A stretch of DNA of 64,000 nucleotides. It comes from Macrostomum hystrix (taxonomy: Eukaryota > Platyhelminthes > Macrostomidae). The notes below the pieces were generated by a model. That model was not told the DNA's origin and made no database searches. It saw only the letters and a list, made by a program, of their open reading frames with translations. Numbering within the stretch: the first letter of the stretch is position 1; each line of letters begins with the position of its first letter. The DNA lies in the NCBI GenBank assembly GCA_950097015.1, contig CATNEN010000037.1:310001-374000 (forward strand), in the 5' to 3' direction. Below are positions 23,600 through 35,104 of the stretch, in pieces. The position numbers and the translations under genes were made by a program.

Positions 23600-25251
23600 A
23601 TGTCCGAAGCCGCGCTTTCTTGCTCCGGGCTGCACAATGCGTTATCTGTTTGGGAAGAAGAGTTGCAGTTGGACCCTGACGCTGAGTTCATCTTGAATGG
23701 TATAAGAAAAGGTTTCGAAATCACCAACCAGGGCAACATCCTCGCAGCTAGCGAAGAAAACCACAGATCCGCTACCTGTCCTGAGAATCGTGATCAAGTT
23801 GAGGAGCTTATCCTGGACGAGCTAAAGAACAGCAGATACATGCTAGTGAAAGATAAGCCGCACATCATCAGCCCCCTGGGAGCTGTGGCCAAGTCCTCTG
23901 GTGGCCTTCGGCTGATCCACGACGCCAGCCTGCCTCGGGGCCGAAGCATCAATGAGTATTTCAAGCAGGACAAAAAGCTTCGCTTTTCGACAGTCAGCGC
24001 GTTTACTAAGAAACTGAAGCTGGGTGGTTTATGGCAAAAATCGATCTGGCCAAAGCCTACCGCTCCTGTCCTGTAAGCTCTACAGCCTACTCAATCACAG
24101 GACTCCGGTGGACCTTCAGCGGCGAGAGTAAGCCCAGGTACCTCGTCGACACGTGCCTCGGCTTCGGGTTTGCTGCTAGCGTCAACATATTCCACCGGCT
24201 GTCGGAAGCTGTCAAGCGCATGATGGTTCGGCGAGGTCACCTAGTTATCTGCAATTTTCTCGATGACTTTGCCGTTGCCGCGAACACACGGGAAGCCTGC
24301 CAGGAAGCCTATAGCACACTCCTGAATCTGCTGCGCCGCCTGGGCTTTGCAATTAACTGGGAGAAGCTATCTCCACCCAGCAAGTCCATGGTCTTTCTCG
24401 GCATCCACATCGATACGGCTGCAGGCCGCCTGACTCTCCCGCAGGAGAAAATCGAATCTTTGCAGAGTTTGCTGGACGCCGCAGCTGCCAGCAAGCGACT
24501 CAGCAAAAAGCAACTGCAAAAGCTTTGCGGAAAAATCGGTTGGTTTTGCGAGGTCGCCCGCGCTGGTAGATCGTTACTTCGGGGCCTCATCAACCTGACC
24601 AACAGCCTAGATTTGCCTCACCACAAGATGCGCATCGAAGGTCAACTTGGTGAGCAACTGCGTTTCTGGCGATCAGCGACAAACTGGATGCATGGAATTG
24701 AATTGTGGCCGGCCTTCTCGAACCGGCTGGTGGTTGAAACAGACGCGTGTCTGGCAGGTGGTGCTGCGGTCATTTCTGATGGAGCTAATACCGACTGGAT
24801 TTACGTGAATTGGTTAGCTGACTTCAACAGTGCTTTGCACGGTCTGCACATCAACTACCTGGAGTGTGTGATGCCTTTGATTTTTATTATCCTATTCAAG
24901 GAGCGCCTAGCTAACTGCCACGTTGTCTTTTACACCGACAACTCATCCGTTGCCGGGATGTTGCGCAAGGGCTCTGCCAAGCCGCCGGTGGTTCAAGCGC
25001 TGATGCGCACGGCTGTTTTACTCGCGCTAAAGCACCGCATTCACTTCTAGGTGTTTCATGTCCCTGGCCGTTATCAAATTTTTAGTGACCCAGCTTCTCG
25101 TCTGAACCACAAGCATGGACTCATTAACTTTTTATTTCGCTACTATGGCACAATCTACATCGACCCTTCTGTTATCGCATCGCACGCCCTGTCTGCTGCT
25201 TCCTGTCAATCTCTCCTTTCACAGGTTCAGCGGCTGCAGCGGAGCCCCTAA
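23600..25251 (+). pseudogene. Reverse transcriptase-RNase H of the YR retrotransposon (frameshifted, with stop)
   Basis: Starts at the ATG at 23600. Frame A carries the RT finger region (LRLIHDASLPRGRSINEYF). Near 24021-24030 the frame must shift by -1, best explained by one missing base, into MAKIDLAKAYR and the catalytic FLDD at 24256-24267. RNase H follows with acidic residues in VVETDAC, NYLEC and FYTDNSS. A TAG at 25048-25050 interrupts the domain, and the same frame resumes with VFHVPGRYQIFSDPASRLN, including the last acidic residue. CAG to TAG would explain the stop. There is no slippery heptamer at the frameshift, so decay or sequencing error is preferred over programmed frameshifting. 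The product would copy element RNA into DNA. Confidence 0.85.
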
Positions 25252-26275
25252 GGACGGAACGAGACCGGCTGCTCAACCAAGCTCTGGCACCGAATACGAG
25301 ACGAGCACTACGGTCCCAGCTAGCCTGCTGGGAGCGCTTCTGCAGCGACATCAGCGTGCACCCTCTAGAGGCCGATGGACCGACGGTGTCACTCTACGTA
25401 TCACACCTACACATCAAGCACCTGACCTCATTCGCCAGCTTCCCCGCCTACCTGCACGCGGTGTCGTGGCTCTACAAGCTGGCTGGGCGGGCCGACCCGA
25501 CTGCCCACCCTCTAGTGCGCCTTGCCTATCAAGGCGTCAAGCGGCAGCGCGGCGCCCATGCGAGACAAAAAGCCGGTCTGACCCCCCGCCATGCTGCTGC
25601 AGCTCAGGTCACACATCGACACAACATCCTGCCGCGGCGCGGCCTTCTGGTGCTGGTTGCTGGTTGCTGGTCGGCTTCTGGGGTCTGCTGCGTGCGGACA
25701 ATCTGTGCCTCTCTTCTGAATCAGCCGCCCGGAGCCCGCAGTCTTCAGCCAGGGCGGTGCGGCTGAAAGACCTGCAGCTGTGCAACAGCGGCATCGAGCT
25801 GCGAATCCGTCACAGCAAGACCATCCAGTTCGCTCAGCGTGAGCACATGGTCTGGCTGCCACGATTGCCCACCGCGAATGGGTCTCGTCATCCGCTCTGC
25901 CCGTTCAACGCGGTCCTCCTTCACCTCAAGCTCAATAATCTCGCGGAAAACGGACTCGACTCGATCCTGTTTGCCTTTCGATCGGGCCAACGACGGGTCC
26001 CGGTATGTCGATCGCAATTTACCAGACAACTATTTAAAGCGGCGACAGCGGCTGGACTCGACCCGACAACAATCTCCGGGCACTCATTGCGCAGAGGCGG
26101 AGCGACATTTTTCGCCAGCTCAGGAGCATCAGTGCAAGAAGTTATGGCTTTGGGAGACTGGCGCAGCGACTCCGTGTTCCGCTACATCAAACCGGGTGAT
26201 GAGGGGCGCCGGCGTGCGGTAGACGCAGCATCTGCCCACATCATCAGCTGCCACCCATCCCCCCACCGCTTTTAA
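25200..26275 (+). pseudogene. Tyrosine recombinase of the YR retrotransposon (two frameshifts)
   Basis: The N-terminal core-binding domain is in one frame (NTRRALRSQLACWERFC ... YLHAVSWLYKLAGRADPT). One extra C in the C6 run at 25582-25587 moves it to a second frame (PAMLLQLRSHIDT). A third copy of TGCTGGT at 25651-25671 (+7 bp) moves it to the last frame, which is then open to TAA. Catalytic residues are visible: Arg in GLLRADNL, His-x-x-Arg in GHSLRRGGA, Trp in GDW, and the nucleophile Tyr in FRYI. Such enzymes integrate circular cDNA without target duplication. The exact start is uncertain; 25200 is approximate and overlaps the RNase H frame. Confidence 0.85.
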
Positions 26276-26353
26276 CTTTTTTTTTGGCCTTGGGCCTGCG
26301 TCGCCATGTTCGTACCGCCACTTTTCTCGCCTCCGCCTCTTTGATCTGGACAT

Positions 26354-27904
26354 TAAACTGACACATGTATTAACTGACACATCTATTAACTGACACATCT
26401 ATTAACTCACACATCTATTAACTGACACATCTATTTACTCACACATCTATTTACTCACACATCTATTAACTGACACATCTATTTACTCACACATCTATTA
26501 ACTGACACATCTATTTACTCACACATCTATTAACTGACACATCTATTAACTCACACATCTATTAACTGACACATCTATTTACTCACACATCTATTTACTC
26601 ACACATCTATTAACTCACACAACTATTAACTCACACATCTATTAACTGACACATCTATTAACTCACACATCTATTAACTGCCACATCTATTAACTCACAC
26701 ATCTATTTACTCACACATCTATTTACTCACACATCTATTTACTCACACATCTATTTACTCACACATCTATTAACTCACACATCTATTAACTCACACATCT
26801 ATTTACTCACACATCTATTAACTGACACATCTATTTACTCACACATCTATTTACTCACACATCTATTAACTCACACATCTATTAACTCACACATCTATTT
26901 ACTCACACATCTATTAACTCACACATCTATTTACTCACACATCTATTTACTCACACATCTATTATCTGACACATCTATTAACTCACACATCTATTAACTC
27001 ACACAACTATTTACTCACACATCTATTTACTCACACATCTATTTACTCACACATCTATTAACTCACACATCTATTAACTGACACATCTATTTACTCATAC
27101 ATCTATTAACTCACACATCTATTTACTCACACATCTATTTACTCACACATCTATTAACTCACACATCTATTAACTCACACATCTATTAACTGACACGTCT
27201 ATTTACTCACACATCTATTTACTCACACATCTATTAACTCACACATCTATTAACTCACACATCTATTAACTGACACGTCTATTTACTCACACATCAATTT
27301 ACTCACACATCTATTAACTCACACATCTATTAACTCACACATCTATTAACTGACACATCTATTAACTCACACATCTATTAACTCACACATCTATTTACTC
27401 ACACATCTATTTACTCACACATCTATTTACTCACACATCTATTATCTGACACATCTATTAACTCACACATCTATTAACTCACACATCTATTTACTCACAC
27501 ATCTATTTACTCACACATCTATTTACTCACACATCTATTTACTCACACATCTATTAACTCACACATCTATTAACTCACACATCTATTAACTGACACGTCT
27601 ATTTACTCACACATCTATTTACTCACACATCTATTAACTCACACATCTATTAACTCACACATCTATTAACTGACACATCTATTTACTCACACATCAATTT
27701 ACTCACACATCTATTAACTCACACATCTATTAACTCACACATCTATTAACTGACACATCTATTAACTGACACATCTATTAACTCACACATCTATTAACTC
27801 ACACATCTATTAACTCACACATCTATTTACTCACACATCTATTAACTCACACATCTATTAACTCACACATCTATTAACTGACAAATCTATTTACTCATAC
27901 ATCT
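26354..27904. repeat. 16-bp satellite, right part (about 97 copies)
   Basis: Same ACTCACACATCTATTA unit as the left part, with mixed ACTGAC, TTTACTCAC and rare ACACGTCT variants. Blocks of several units recur (for example around 27180-27300 and 27590-27720), showing longer-range duplication. Confidence 0.96.
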
Positions 27905-28204
27905 AAAACAAAGAATGTTTTAATAAACTTCTAAATAAAGCATTGCAATTTACAGCGCAATGAGGGAATGATATAGAGAAATTCTAGAGCTGTAGCTTTG
28001 ACTGGGCAGCATATTTAGAAGAAAAGCCATCGTATGGGTATGATATATTGTGCTGAACTACCGCTGCGCAGCGACCCACCCCAGAGCTCCGAGTGGGTGG
28101 GGTAGAAGGATAATTGGTAATAATAATTTTCCCGAAACAGAAACTGACTAAGAGAAATGATAAGAATGCAAATAGTAGAGGGAATGAAGGACAGAAACAG
28201 AAGA
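27905..28204. other. Short unique spacer between arrays
   Basis: Nothing coding is seen. Confidence 0.5.
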
Positions 28205-28955
28205 GGAGAGAAAGAGAGATAAGGAAGGAGAAAAGTAGATAGAACGAAAGAGAAAGAGAGAGATAAAGAAGGAGAAAAGTAGATAGAAGGAAAGAGAATG
28301 AGAGATAAAGAAGGAGAACAGTAGATAGAAGGAAAGAGAAAGAGAGATAAAGAAGGAGAAAAGTAGATAGAAGGAAAGAGAAAGAGAGATAAAGAAGGAG
28401 AAAAGTAGATAGAACGAAAGAGAATGAGAGATAAAGAAGGAGAAAAGTAGATAGAACGAAAGAGAATGAGAGATAAAGAAGGAGAAAAGTAGATAGAAGG
28501 AAAGAGAAAGAGAGATAAAGAAGGAGAAAAGTAGATAGAAGGAAAGAGAATGAGAGATAAAGAAGGAGAAAAGTAGATAGAAGGAAAGAGAATGAGAGAT
28601 AAAGAAGGAGAAAAGTAGATAGAAGGAAAGAGAAAGAGAGATAAAGAAGGAGAAAAGTAGATAGAAGGAAAGAGAAAGAGAGATAAAGAAGGAGAAAAGT
28701 AGATAGAAGGAAAGAGAAAGAGAGATAAAGAAGGAGAAAAGTAGATAGAACGAAAGAGAATGAGAGATAAAGAAGGAGAAAAGTAGATAGAAGGAAAGAG
28801 AAAGAGAGATAAAGAAGGAGAAAAGTAGATAGAAGGAAAGAGAAAGAGAGATAAAGAAGGAGAAAAGTAGATAGAAGGAAAGAGAAAGAGAGATAAAGAA
28901 GGAGAAAAGTAGATAGAAGGAAAGAGAAAGAGAGATAAAGAAGGAGAAAAGTGGA
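28205..28955. repeat. 42-bp purine-rich tandem array, about 17 copies
   Basis: The + strand is almost pure purine plus T: AGATAGAAGGAAAGAGAAAG then AGAGATAAAGAAGGAGAAAAGT. The 42-bp period keeps the minus strand open (329-aa frame of SLSLFLFPSIYFSP repeats, 28015-29004), judged a by-product of the period. Confidence 0.95.
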
Positions 28956-29632
28956 GAGAAAAATATATAAATATAGATGAAGAAGGCGAACCTATGGGTG
29001 CCATTAGTACTTCTTTACCATTTACCTCTCGCCCATCATATTATATCTGTTCCGAAGGCCTTAGAAATGGGAGTCATAGAAGACGGGGGCCCGGTTAAAA
29101 GGACTAAAGAATGGTTTTGTTCATTGGGAGGCATAGAGTTTTGAAGCTGCACCACCCATGCGCAGATGCTTCATGAAGAGCGCCGTTCGCCCCTTCCCCC
29201 CCCCCCCGGTGGGGGCGGCCGGTTTGACCTTATTTTTGGCCTTTTCCCGCCTGTCTTTCACTCTAATTGCTTTGGCGCAGGATTCACTACTACGAGAGAA
29301 GAGGTCTTCAGAAACTTACAGAAACCGTGGAGGTCCCCATAAGTTCGCCGACAGGCAGCTGTCACCTGGAGATTAAATACGCTGGGCCGGATGTCCGTTA
29401 CTATAGGAGGTCTTCTAATTTTGGGCATGGAATTGGGGATTTGAGATTTTTTATGTTTCGCAATTATGGATGAGGATGAGAATTTCGGAATTCCTACTTC
29501 GGGACTTATGATTTAGTATTTTTTGTATCTGGGACTTTAGATATTTGGTAGTTTTAAAGGTTTGGGATTTGTAGACTTTAGACTTTTGTAATATTGAAAT
29601 TTTTGGGACTGGTAGATTGTATTTTGTGTTGC
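28956..29632. other. No gene seen; poly-C run near 29195-29209
   Basis: Unique sequence with a C-run followed by a GGTGGGGGCGGCC motif, then AT-rich DNA leading into the 95/96-bp array. Confidence 0.45.
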
Positions 29633-32600
29633 AGATAAATAGCATTTGTAACTACTTCCAGTAGGCTTGGCAGACAAAGCATCTCCTTCTGTATTGATAA
29701 GTAATGAAATCCTTATTTTTGTGTTGCAGATAAATAGCGTTTGTAACTACTTCCAGTAGGCTTGGCAGACAAAGCATCTCCTTCTGTATTGATAAGTAAT
29801 GAAATCCTTATTTTTGTGTTGCAGATAAATAGCATTTGTAACTACTTCCAGTAGGCTTGGCAGACAAAGCATCTCCCTTCTGTATTGATAAGTAATGAAA
29901 TCCTTATTTTTGTGTTGCAGATAAATAGCGTTTGTAACTACTTCCAGTAGGCTTGGCAGACAAAGCATCTCCCTTCTGTATTGATAAGTAATGAAATCCT
30001 TATTTTTGTGTTGCAGATAAATAGCGTTTGTAACTACTTCCAGTAGGCTTGGCAGACAAAGCATCTCCCTTCTGTATTGATAAGTAATGAAATCCTTATT
30101 TTTGTGTTGCAGATAAATAGCATTTGTAACTACTTCCAGTAGGCTTGGCAGACAAAGCATCTCCTTCTGTATTGATAAGTAATGAAATCCTTATTTTTGT
30201 GTTGCAGATAAATAGCATTTGTAACTACTTCCAGTAGGCTTGGCAGACAAAGCATCTCCCTTCTGTATTGATAAGTAATGAAATCCTTATTTTTGTGTTG
30301 CAGATAAATAGCGTTTGTAACTACTTCCAGTAGGCTTGGCAGACAAAGCATCTCCCTTCTGTATTGATAAGTAATGAAATCCTTATTTTTGTGTTGCAGA
30401 TAAATAGCGTTTGTAACTACTTCCAGTAGGCTTGGCAGACAAAGCATCTCCTTCTGTATTGATAAGTAATGAAATCCTTATTTTTGTGTTGCAGATAAAT
30501 AGCGTTTGTAACTACTTCCAGTAGGCTTGGCAGACAAAGCATCTCCTTCTGTATTGATAAGTAATGAAATCCTTATTTTTGTGTTGCAGATAAATAGCAT
30601 TTGTAACTACTTCCAGTAGGCTTGGCAGACAAAGCATCTCCCTTCTGTATTGATAAGTAATGAAATCCTTATTTTGTGTTGCAGATAAATAGCATTTGTA
30701 ACTACTTCCAGTAGGCTTGGCAGACAAAGCATCTCCCTTCTGTATTGATAAGTAATGAAATCCTTATTTTTGTGTTGCAGATAAATAGCATTTGTAACTA
30801 CTTCCAGTAGGCTTGGCAGACAAAGCATCTCCCTTCTGTATTGATAAGTAATGAAATCCTTATTTTTGTGTTGCAGATAAATAGCATTTGTAACTACTTC
30901 CAGTAGGCTTGGCAGACAAAGCATCTCCTTCTGTATTGATAAGTAATGAAATCCTTATTTTTGTGTTGCAGATAAATAGCGTTTGTAACTACTTCCAGTA
31001 GGCTTGGCAGACAAAGCATCTCCTTCTGTATTGATAAGTAATGAAATCCTTATTTTTGTGTTGCAGATAAATAGCATTTGTAACTACTTCCAGTAGGCTT
31101 GGCAGACAAAGCATCTCCCTTCTGTATTGATAAGTAATGAAATCCTTATTTTTGTGTTGCAGATAAATAGCGTTTGTAACTACTTCCAGTAGGCTTGGCA
31201 GACAAAGCATCTCCCTTCTGTATTGATAAGTAATGAAATCCTTATTTTTGTGTTGCAGATAAATAGCGTTTGTAACTACTTCCAGTAGGCTTGGCAGACA
31301 AAGCATCTCCCTTCTGTATTGATAAGTAATGAAATCCTTATTTTTGTGTTGCAGATAAATAGCATTTGTAACTACTTCCAGTAGGCTTGGCAGACAAAGC
31401 ATCTCCTTCTGTATTGATAAGTAATGAAATCCTTATTTTTGTGTTGCAGATAAATAGCATTTGTAACTACTTCCAGTAGGCTTGGCAGACAAAGCATCTC
31501 CCTTCTGTATTGATAAGTAATGAAATCCTTATTTTTGTGTTGCAGATAAATAGCATTTGTAACTACTTCCAGTAGGCTTGGCAGACAAAGCATCTCCCTT
31601 CTGTATTGATAAGTAATGAAATCCTTATTTTTGTGTTGCAGATAAATAGCATTTGTAACTACTTCCAGTAGGCTTGGCAGACAAAGCATCTCCCTTCTGT
31701 ATTGATAAGTAATGAAATCCTTATTTTTGTGTTGCAGATAAATAGCATTTGTAACTACTTCCAGTAGGCTTGGCAGACAAAGCATCTCCCTTCTGTATTG
31801 ATAAGTAATGAAATCCTTATTTTTGTGTTGCAGATAAATAGCATTTGTAACTACTTCCAGTAGGCTTGGCAGACAAAGCATCTCCTTCTGTATTGATAAG
31901 TAATGAAATCCTTATTTTTGTGTTGCAGATAAATAGCGTTTGGAACTACTTCCAGTAGGCTTGGCAGACAAAGCATCTCCCTTCTGTATTGATAAGTAAT
32001 GAAATCCTTATTTTTGTGTTGCAGATAAATAGCGTTTGGAACTACTTCCAGTAGGCTTGGCAGACAAAGCATCTCCCTTCTGTATTGATAAGTAATGAAA
32101 TCCTTATTTTTGTGTTGCAGATAAATAGCGTTTGTAACTACTTCCAGTAGGCTTGGCAGACAAAGCATCTCCCTTCTGTATTGATAAGTAATGAAATCCT
32201 TATTTTTGTGCTGCAGATAAATAGCGTTTGTAACTACTTCCAGTAGGCTTGGCAGACAAAGCATCTCCTTCTGTATTGATAAGTAATGAAATCCTTATTT
32301 TTGTGTTGCAGATAAATAGCGTTTGTAACTACTTCCAGTAGGCTTGGCAGACAAAGCATCTCCTTCTGTATTGATAAGTAATGAAATCCTTATTTTTGTG
32401 TTGCAGATAAATAGCGTTTGTAACTACTTCCAGTAGGCTTGGCAGACAAAGCATCTCCTTCTGTATTGATAAGTAATGAAATCCTTATTTTTGTGTTGCA
32501 GATAAATAGCGTTTGTAACTACTTCCAGTAGGCTTGGCAGACAAAGCATCTCCCTTCTGTATTGATAAGTAATGAAATCCTTATTTTTGTGTTGCAGATA

Positions 32601-33259
32601 AATAGCGTTTGTAACTACTTCCAGTAGGCTTGGCAGACAAAGCATCTCCCTTCTGTATTGATAAGTAATGAAATCCTTATTTTTGTGTTGCAGATAAATA
32701 GCGTTTGTAACTACTTCCAGTAGGCTTGGCAGACAAAGCATCTCCTTCTGTATTGATAAGTAATGAAATCCTTATTTTTGTGTTGCAGATAAATAGCATT
32801 TGTAACTACTTCCAGTAGGCTTGGCAGACAAAGCATCTCCTTCTGTATTGATAAGTAATGAAATCCTTATTTTTGTGTTGCAGAATAAATAGCGTTTGTA
32901 ACTACTTCCAGTAGGCTTGGCAGACAAAGCATCTCCTTCTGTATTGATAAGTAATGAAATCCTTATTTTTGTGTTGCAGATAAATAGCGTTTGTAACTAC
33001 TTCCAGTAGGCTTGGCAGACAAAGCATCTCCCTTCTGTATTGATAAGTAATGAAATCCTTATTTTTGTGTTGCAGATAAATAGCGTTTGTAACTACTTCC
33101 AGTAGGCTTGGCAGACAAAGCATCTCCCTTCTGTATTGATAAGTAATGAAATCCTTATTTTTGTGTTGCAGATAAATAGCATTTGTAACTACTTCCAGTA
33201 GGCTTGGCAGACAAAGCATCTCCCTTCTGTATTGATAAGTAATGAAATCCTTATTTTTG
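29633..33259. repeat. 95/96-bp tandem array, about 38 copies
   Basis: Units start GATAAATAGCRTTTGTAACT and end TTATTTTTGTGTTGCA. The 96-bp units have CTCCCTTCTG and the 95-bp units CTCCTTCTG. Runs of 96-bp units leave the minus strand open as 32-residue repeats (MLCLPSLLEVVTNAIYLQHK...), up to 169 aa, and each 95-bp unit breaks the frame. Copies are almost identical (mainly GCA/GCG, GTAAC/GGAAC), which suggests recent amplification. Confidence 0.97.
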
Positions 33260-33280
33260 TCAGGCCATGGACTGGACAGC

Positions 33281-33575
33281 TCATTAGACTTGAAGGTCCA
33301 GCAGTCCGTCTAGATAAAGGTAGGTGACCCCCGAAGACGGAGATGATGCAGGCAGGCACATTCGGGTGACATGCTGATCAATTTTGAAGGCCTGGCAAGG
33401 CCGCACTGAGGCGCAGTGCTAATTTGTGTATAGGGGTGTACTCGTATGAAATACACTAGAGCTTATGGGAAAAATCCGACCTTCGGCCAGAACCATTGAA
33501 TAATTCGACGGTCTGAAGAGCTGGCGACTTGATTCTTGCTTCAGAAGATGCGCAACAAAAAGTTGGCCCGTGTTC
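33281..33575 (+). repeat. Dispersed repeat, copy 1 (inverted partner at 40483-40745)
   Basis: It shares long near-identical blocks with the reverse complement of 40483-40745, for example GACATGCTGATCAATTTTGA, GGCCTGGCAAGGCCGCACTG and AATCCGACCTTCGGCCAGAA, with small indels. Probably two copies of an unidentified transposable element. Confidence 0.9.
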
Positions 33576-34457
33576 TTGATAGCCCTGTCTTGGTAGTTCT
33601 ACTGGTACAGTTTTGCTTAGTATTGATCATTCTATAGCAATCTGTCATTTCCAGTGATTTCGTCTAAGCCACGAGTCTCTACACCTGAAATTATATTTGC
33701 ACCTGGGAAGTCCTGAGCTTATCTAATCCCTATTTATTAATCCGCATCTCATGGTCGAAAATCTAAGCATATTAAGCTGCTTTAGAACTTTTGTCAGTGA
33801 CACTGCTGCACGAACCTGAAGGAGCCTATTATACTTAGTTGCAATATTTGCCCATATTTGGCATATGCAGCTCATTCATGAATTAAAGACAAGGTTTTCA
33901 CAAAATTTATTTATTTATTTATCATTGTTTCTAGGCAGCACTGCAGCATACTGAAAGATTCTTTTTGTTTATGTTGCATCCATGATTCACGCCAAGCGCA
34001 GTTAAAATTAGTTGCGTCTGTTAAAATGATCAAATTATGCACATCGCCGATTTGGAATTTCACATTGAATTACAGGCAAGCAATTGGGGACTGCCAACTC
34101 AGGAAGTATTCTTTGAATGGGAGTTTCATTAGCTGCTTTGGTACTTAATAAAATGAACTATTACTTTAATAAGCTATCCTATGTCGAAGAAGAAATTGCT
34201 TCACTTCTAATCGTGCTTTGACAAGCAGCTTTGAATCTTTGGAAAAATTAGAAAACAGAAGCGAAAATAACCAAAAATTCTATTCAAACACATGGCGCGA
34301 GTGCCAGCCACATTCACCTGGCGGATTTCAAAGCTGGTAAGCAAAATGGAGGATCGGCGCAGGTGCAAAATCTGAAAAACGGAACACAAAACAAGGTGGA
34401 AAAGAAGAGCAAAAAGGTGAAAACATTTAGCCAGTAAATTGTATTGAGAGTTGAGTA
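33576..34457. other. egr 3' flank; CArG-like site and poly(A) candidates
   Basis: CCATATTTGG at 33852-33861 fits CC(A/T)6GG. The ATTTATTTATTTATTTAT run near 33907-33922 gives AATAAA on the minus strand, about 540 nt after the egr stop. No coding evidence. Confidence 0.4.
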
Positions 34458-35104
34458 TCATTGCATGCGACCAGGCTTGTTGTGAATCCTGCTGTGCCGC
34501 TTCTTTTCGTCCGACCGTGCGAATCGTCGACCGCAGACGTCGCATGAGAACGGCTTCTCGCCAGTGTGCGTCCGCTTGTGCGTGGTCAGATGGTCGCTGC
34601 GGCTGAATTCGCGCGGACAGATTTGACAGCGGAACGGCTTCAGGCCGCTGTGAATGCGCAGATGCCTCGTCAGCTCGTCGGTTCTGGAGAATCGCTTAGT
34701 GCAGCCCTCCATGGTGCATGGATGTGGCCGCTCTGAAGGCGACTGCTTGCGGTGCTGCTGCTGCTGCTGCTGTTGAGGCTCTGGCTTCTGCTGCTTCGGA
34801 CGTCGAGAGCGGGGCTTCGTTTGCTGCGGAATCTGTGGCGCAGCCAGAGGTGTACAAGACGACGAGTCATCCTCGGATTTGACCACCGACACTAGTTGGT
34901 ACGGAGGGAGAGACTGCGGCGGCAGACTAAAGTACACTGGCGGGCTGCAGCTGGGCGTGTGGGAATAGGCTGGCAATCCGTAGGTCGGACTGACCTGACA
35001 GCTGCTCTGTGGGTGGTTCTGGCTAACTGAGCTGACCGCGGATTCTGCAGGAGCTGTGCATAGCTCTAGAAGAGTCACACCAGTCGATACCGATGGCTGT
35101 TGTA
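34458..35104 (-). CDS. egr: egr exon 2: three C2H2 zinc fingers (EGR family transcription factor)
   Basis: Encodes residues 181-395 of an EGR/Krox nuclear transcription factor. The acceptor TTTTCAG|TACAACAG joins exon 1 in frame. A P/S/Q-rich region and a short polyQ run (CAG repeats) precede the fingers. Finger 1 is at about 310-332 ([10 protein letters not shown]), finger 2 at 340-360 ([10 protein letters not shown]) and finger 3 at 368-388 ([10 protein letters not shown]), with TGEKPF between fingers 2 and 3. The DNA-contacting residues match the EGR set that reads GCGKGGGCG, except that finger 1 has Thr for Ser within RSDEL, which keeps the contacting Arg and Glu. The protein ends 7 residues after finger 3, shorter than vertebrate EGR1-3, so there is no long C-terminal activation tail. 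Confidence 0.95.

Larger units (their letters stand above)
22190..26353 (+). mobile_element. YR (DIRS/Ngaro-type) retrotransposon, degenerate, inserted in the 16-bp satellite
   Basis: A 4.16-kb unit with gag-like ORF1, reverse transcriptase, RNase H and a tyrosine recombinase in that order, and no LTRs. RNase H runs almost straight into the recombinase, leaving no room for the methyltransferase domain of DIRS1/PAT elements, so a Ngaro-like arrangement is inferred. The same 16-bp satellite lies on both sides. The left junction ends CTATTA and the right begins near ATTAAACTGAC, so ATTA may be shared. Lesions: a frameshift in RT, a stop in RNase H and two frameshifts in the recombinase. This copy is probably immobile. 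No split direct repeats longer than 11 bp were seen. Confidence 0.88.

Noticed and set aside
24021-24076. Programmed -1 frameshift in the retrotransposon RT
   Set aside because: The shift is -1 and inside the RT domain rather than between ORFs, and no X-XXY-YYZ heptamer is in the correct register.
28015-29004. 329-aa minus-strand ORF (SLSLFLFPSIYFSP repeats)
   Set aside because: It is the translation of a 42-bp purine-rich array. The frame is open only because 42 is divisible by three, and no domain or splice support exists.
29747-33219. Family of minus-strand ORFs with 32-aa repeats
   Set aside because: They are broken at each 95-bp unit and have no unique start or end; by-products of the 96-bp period.
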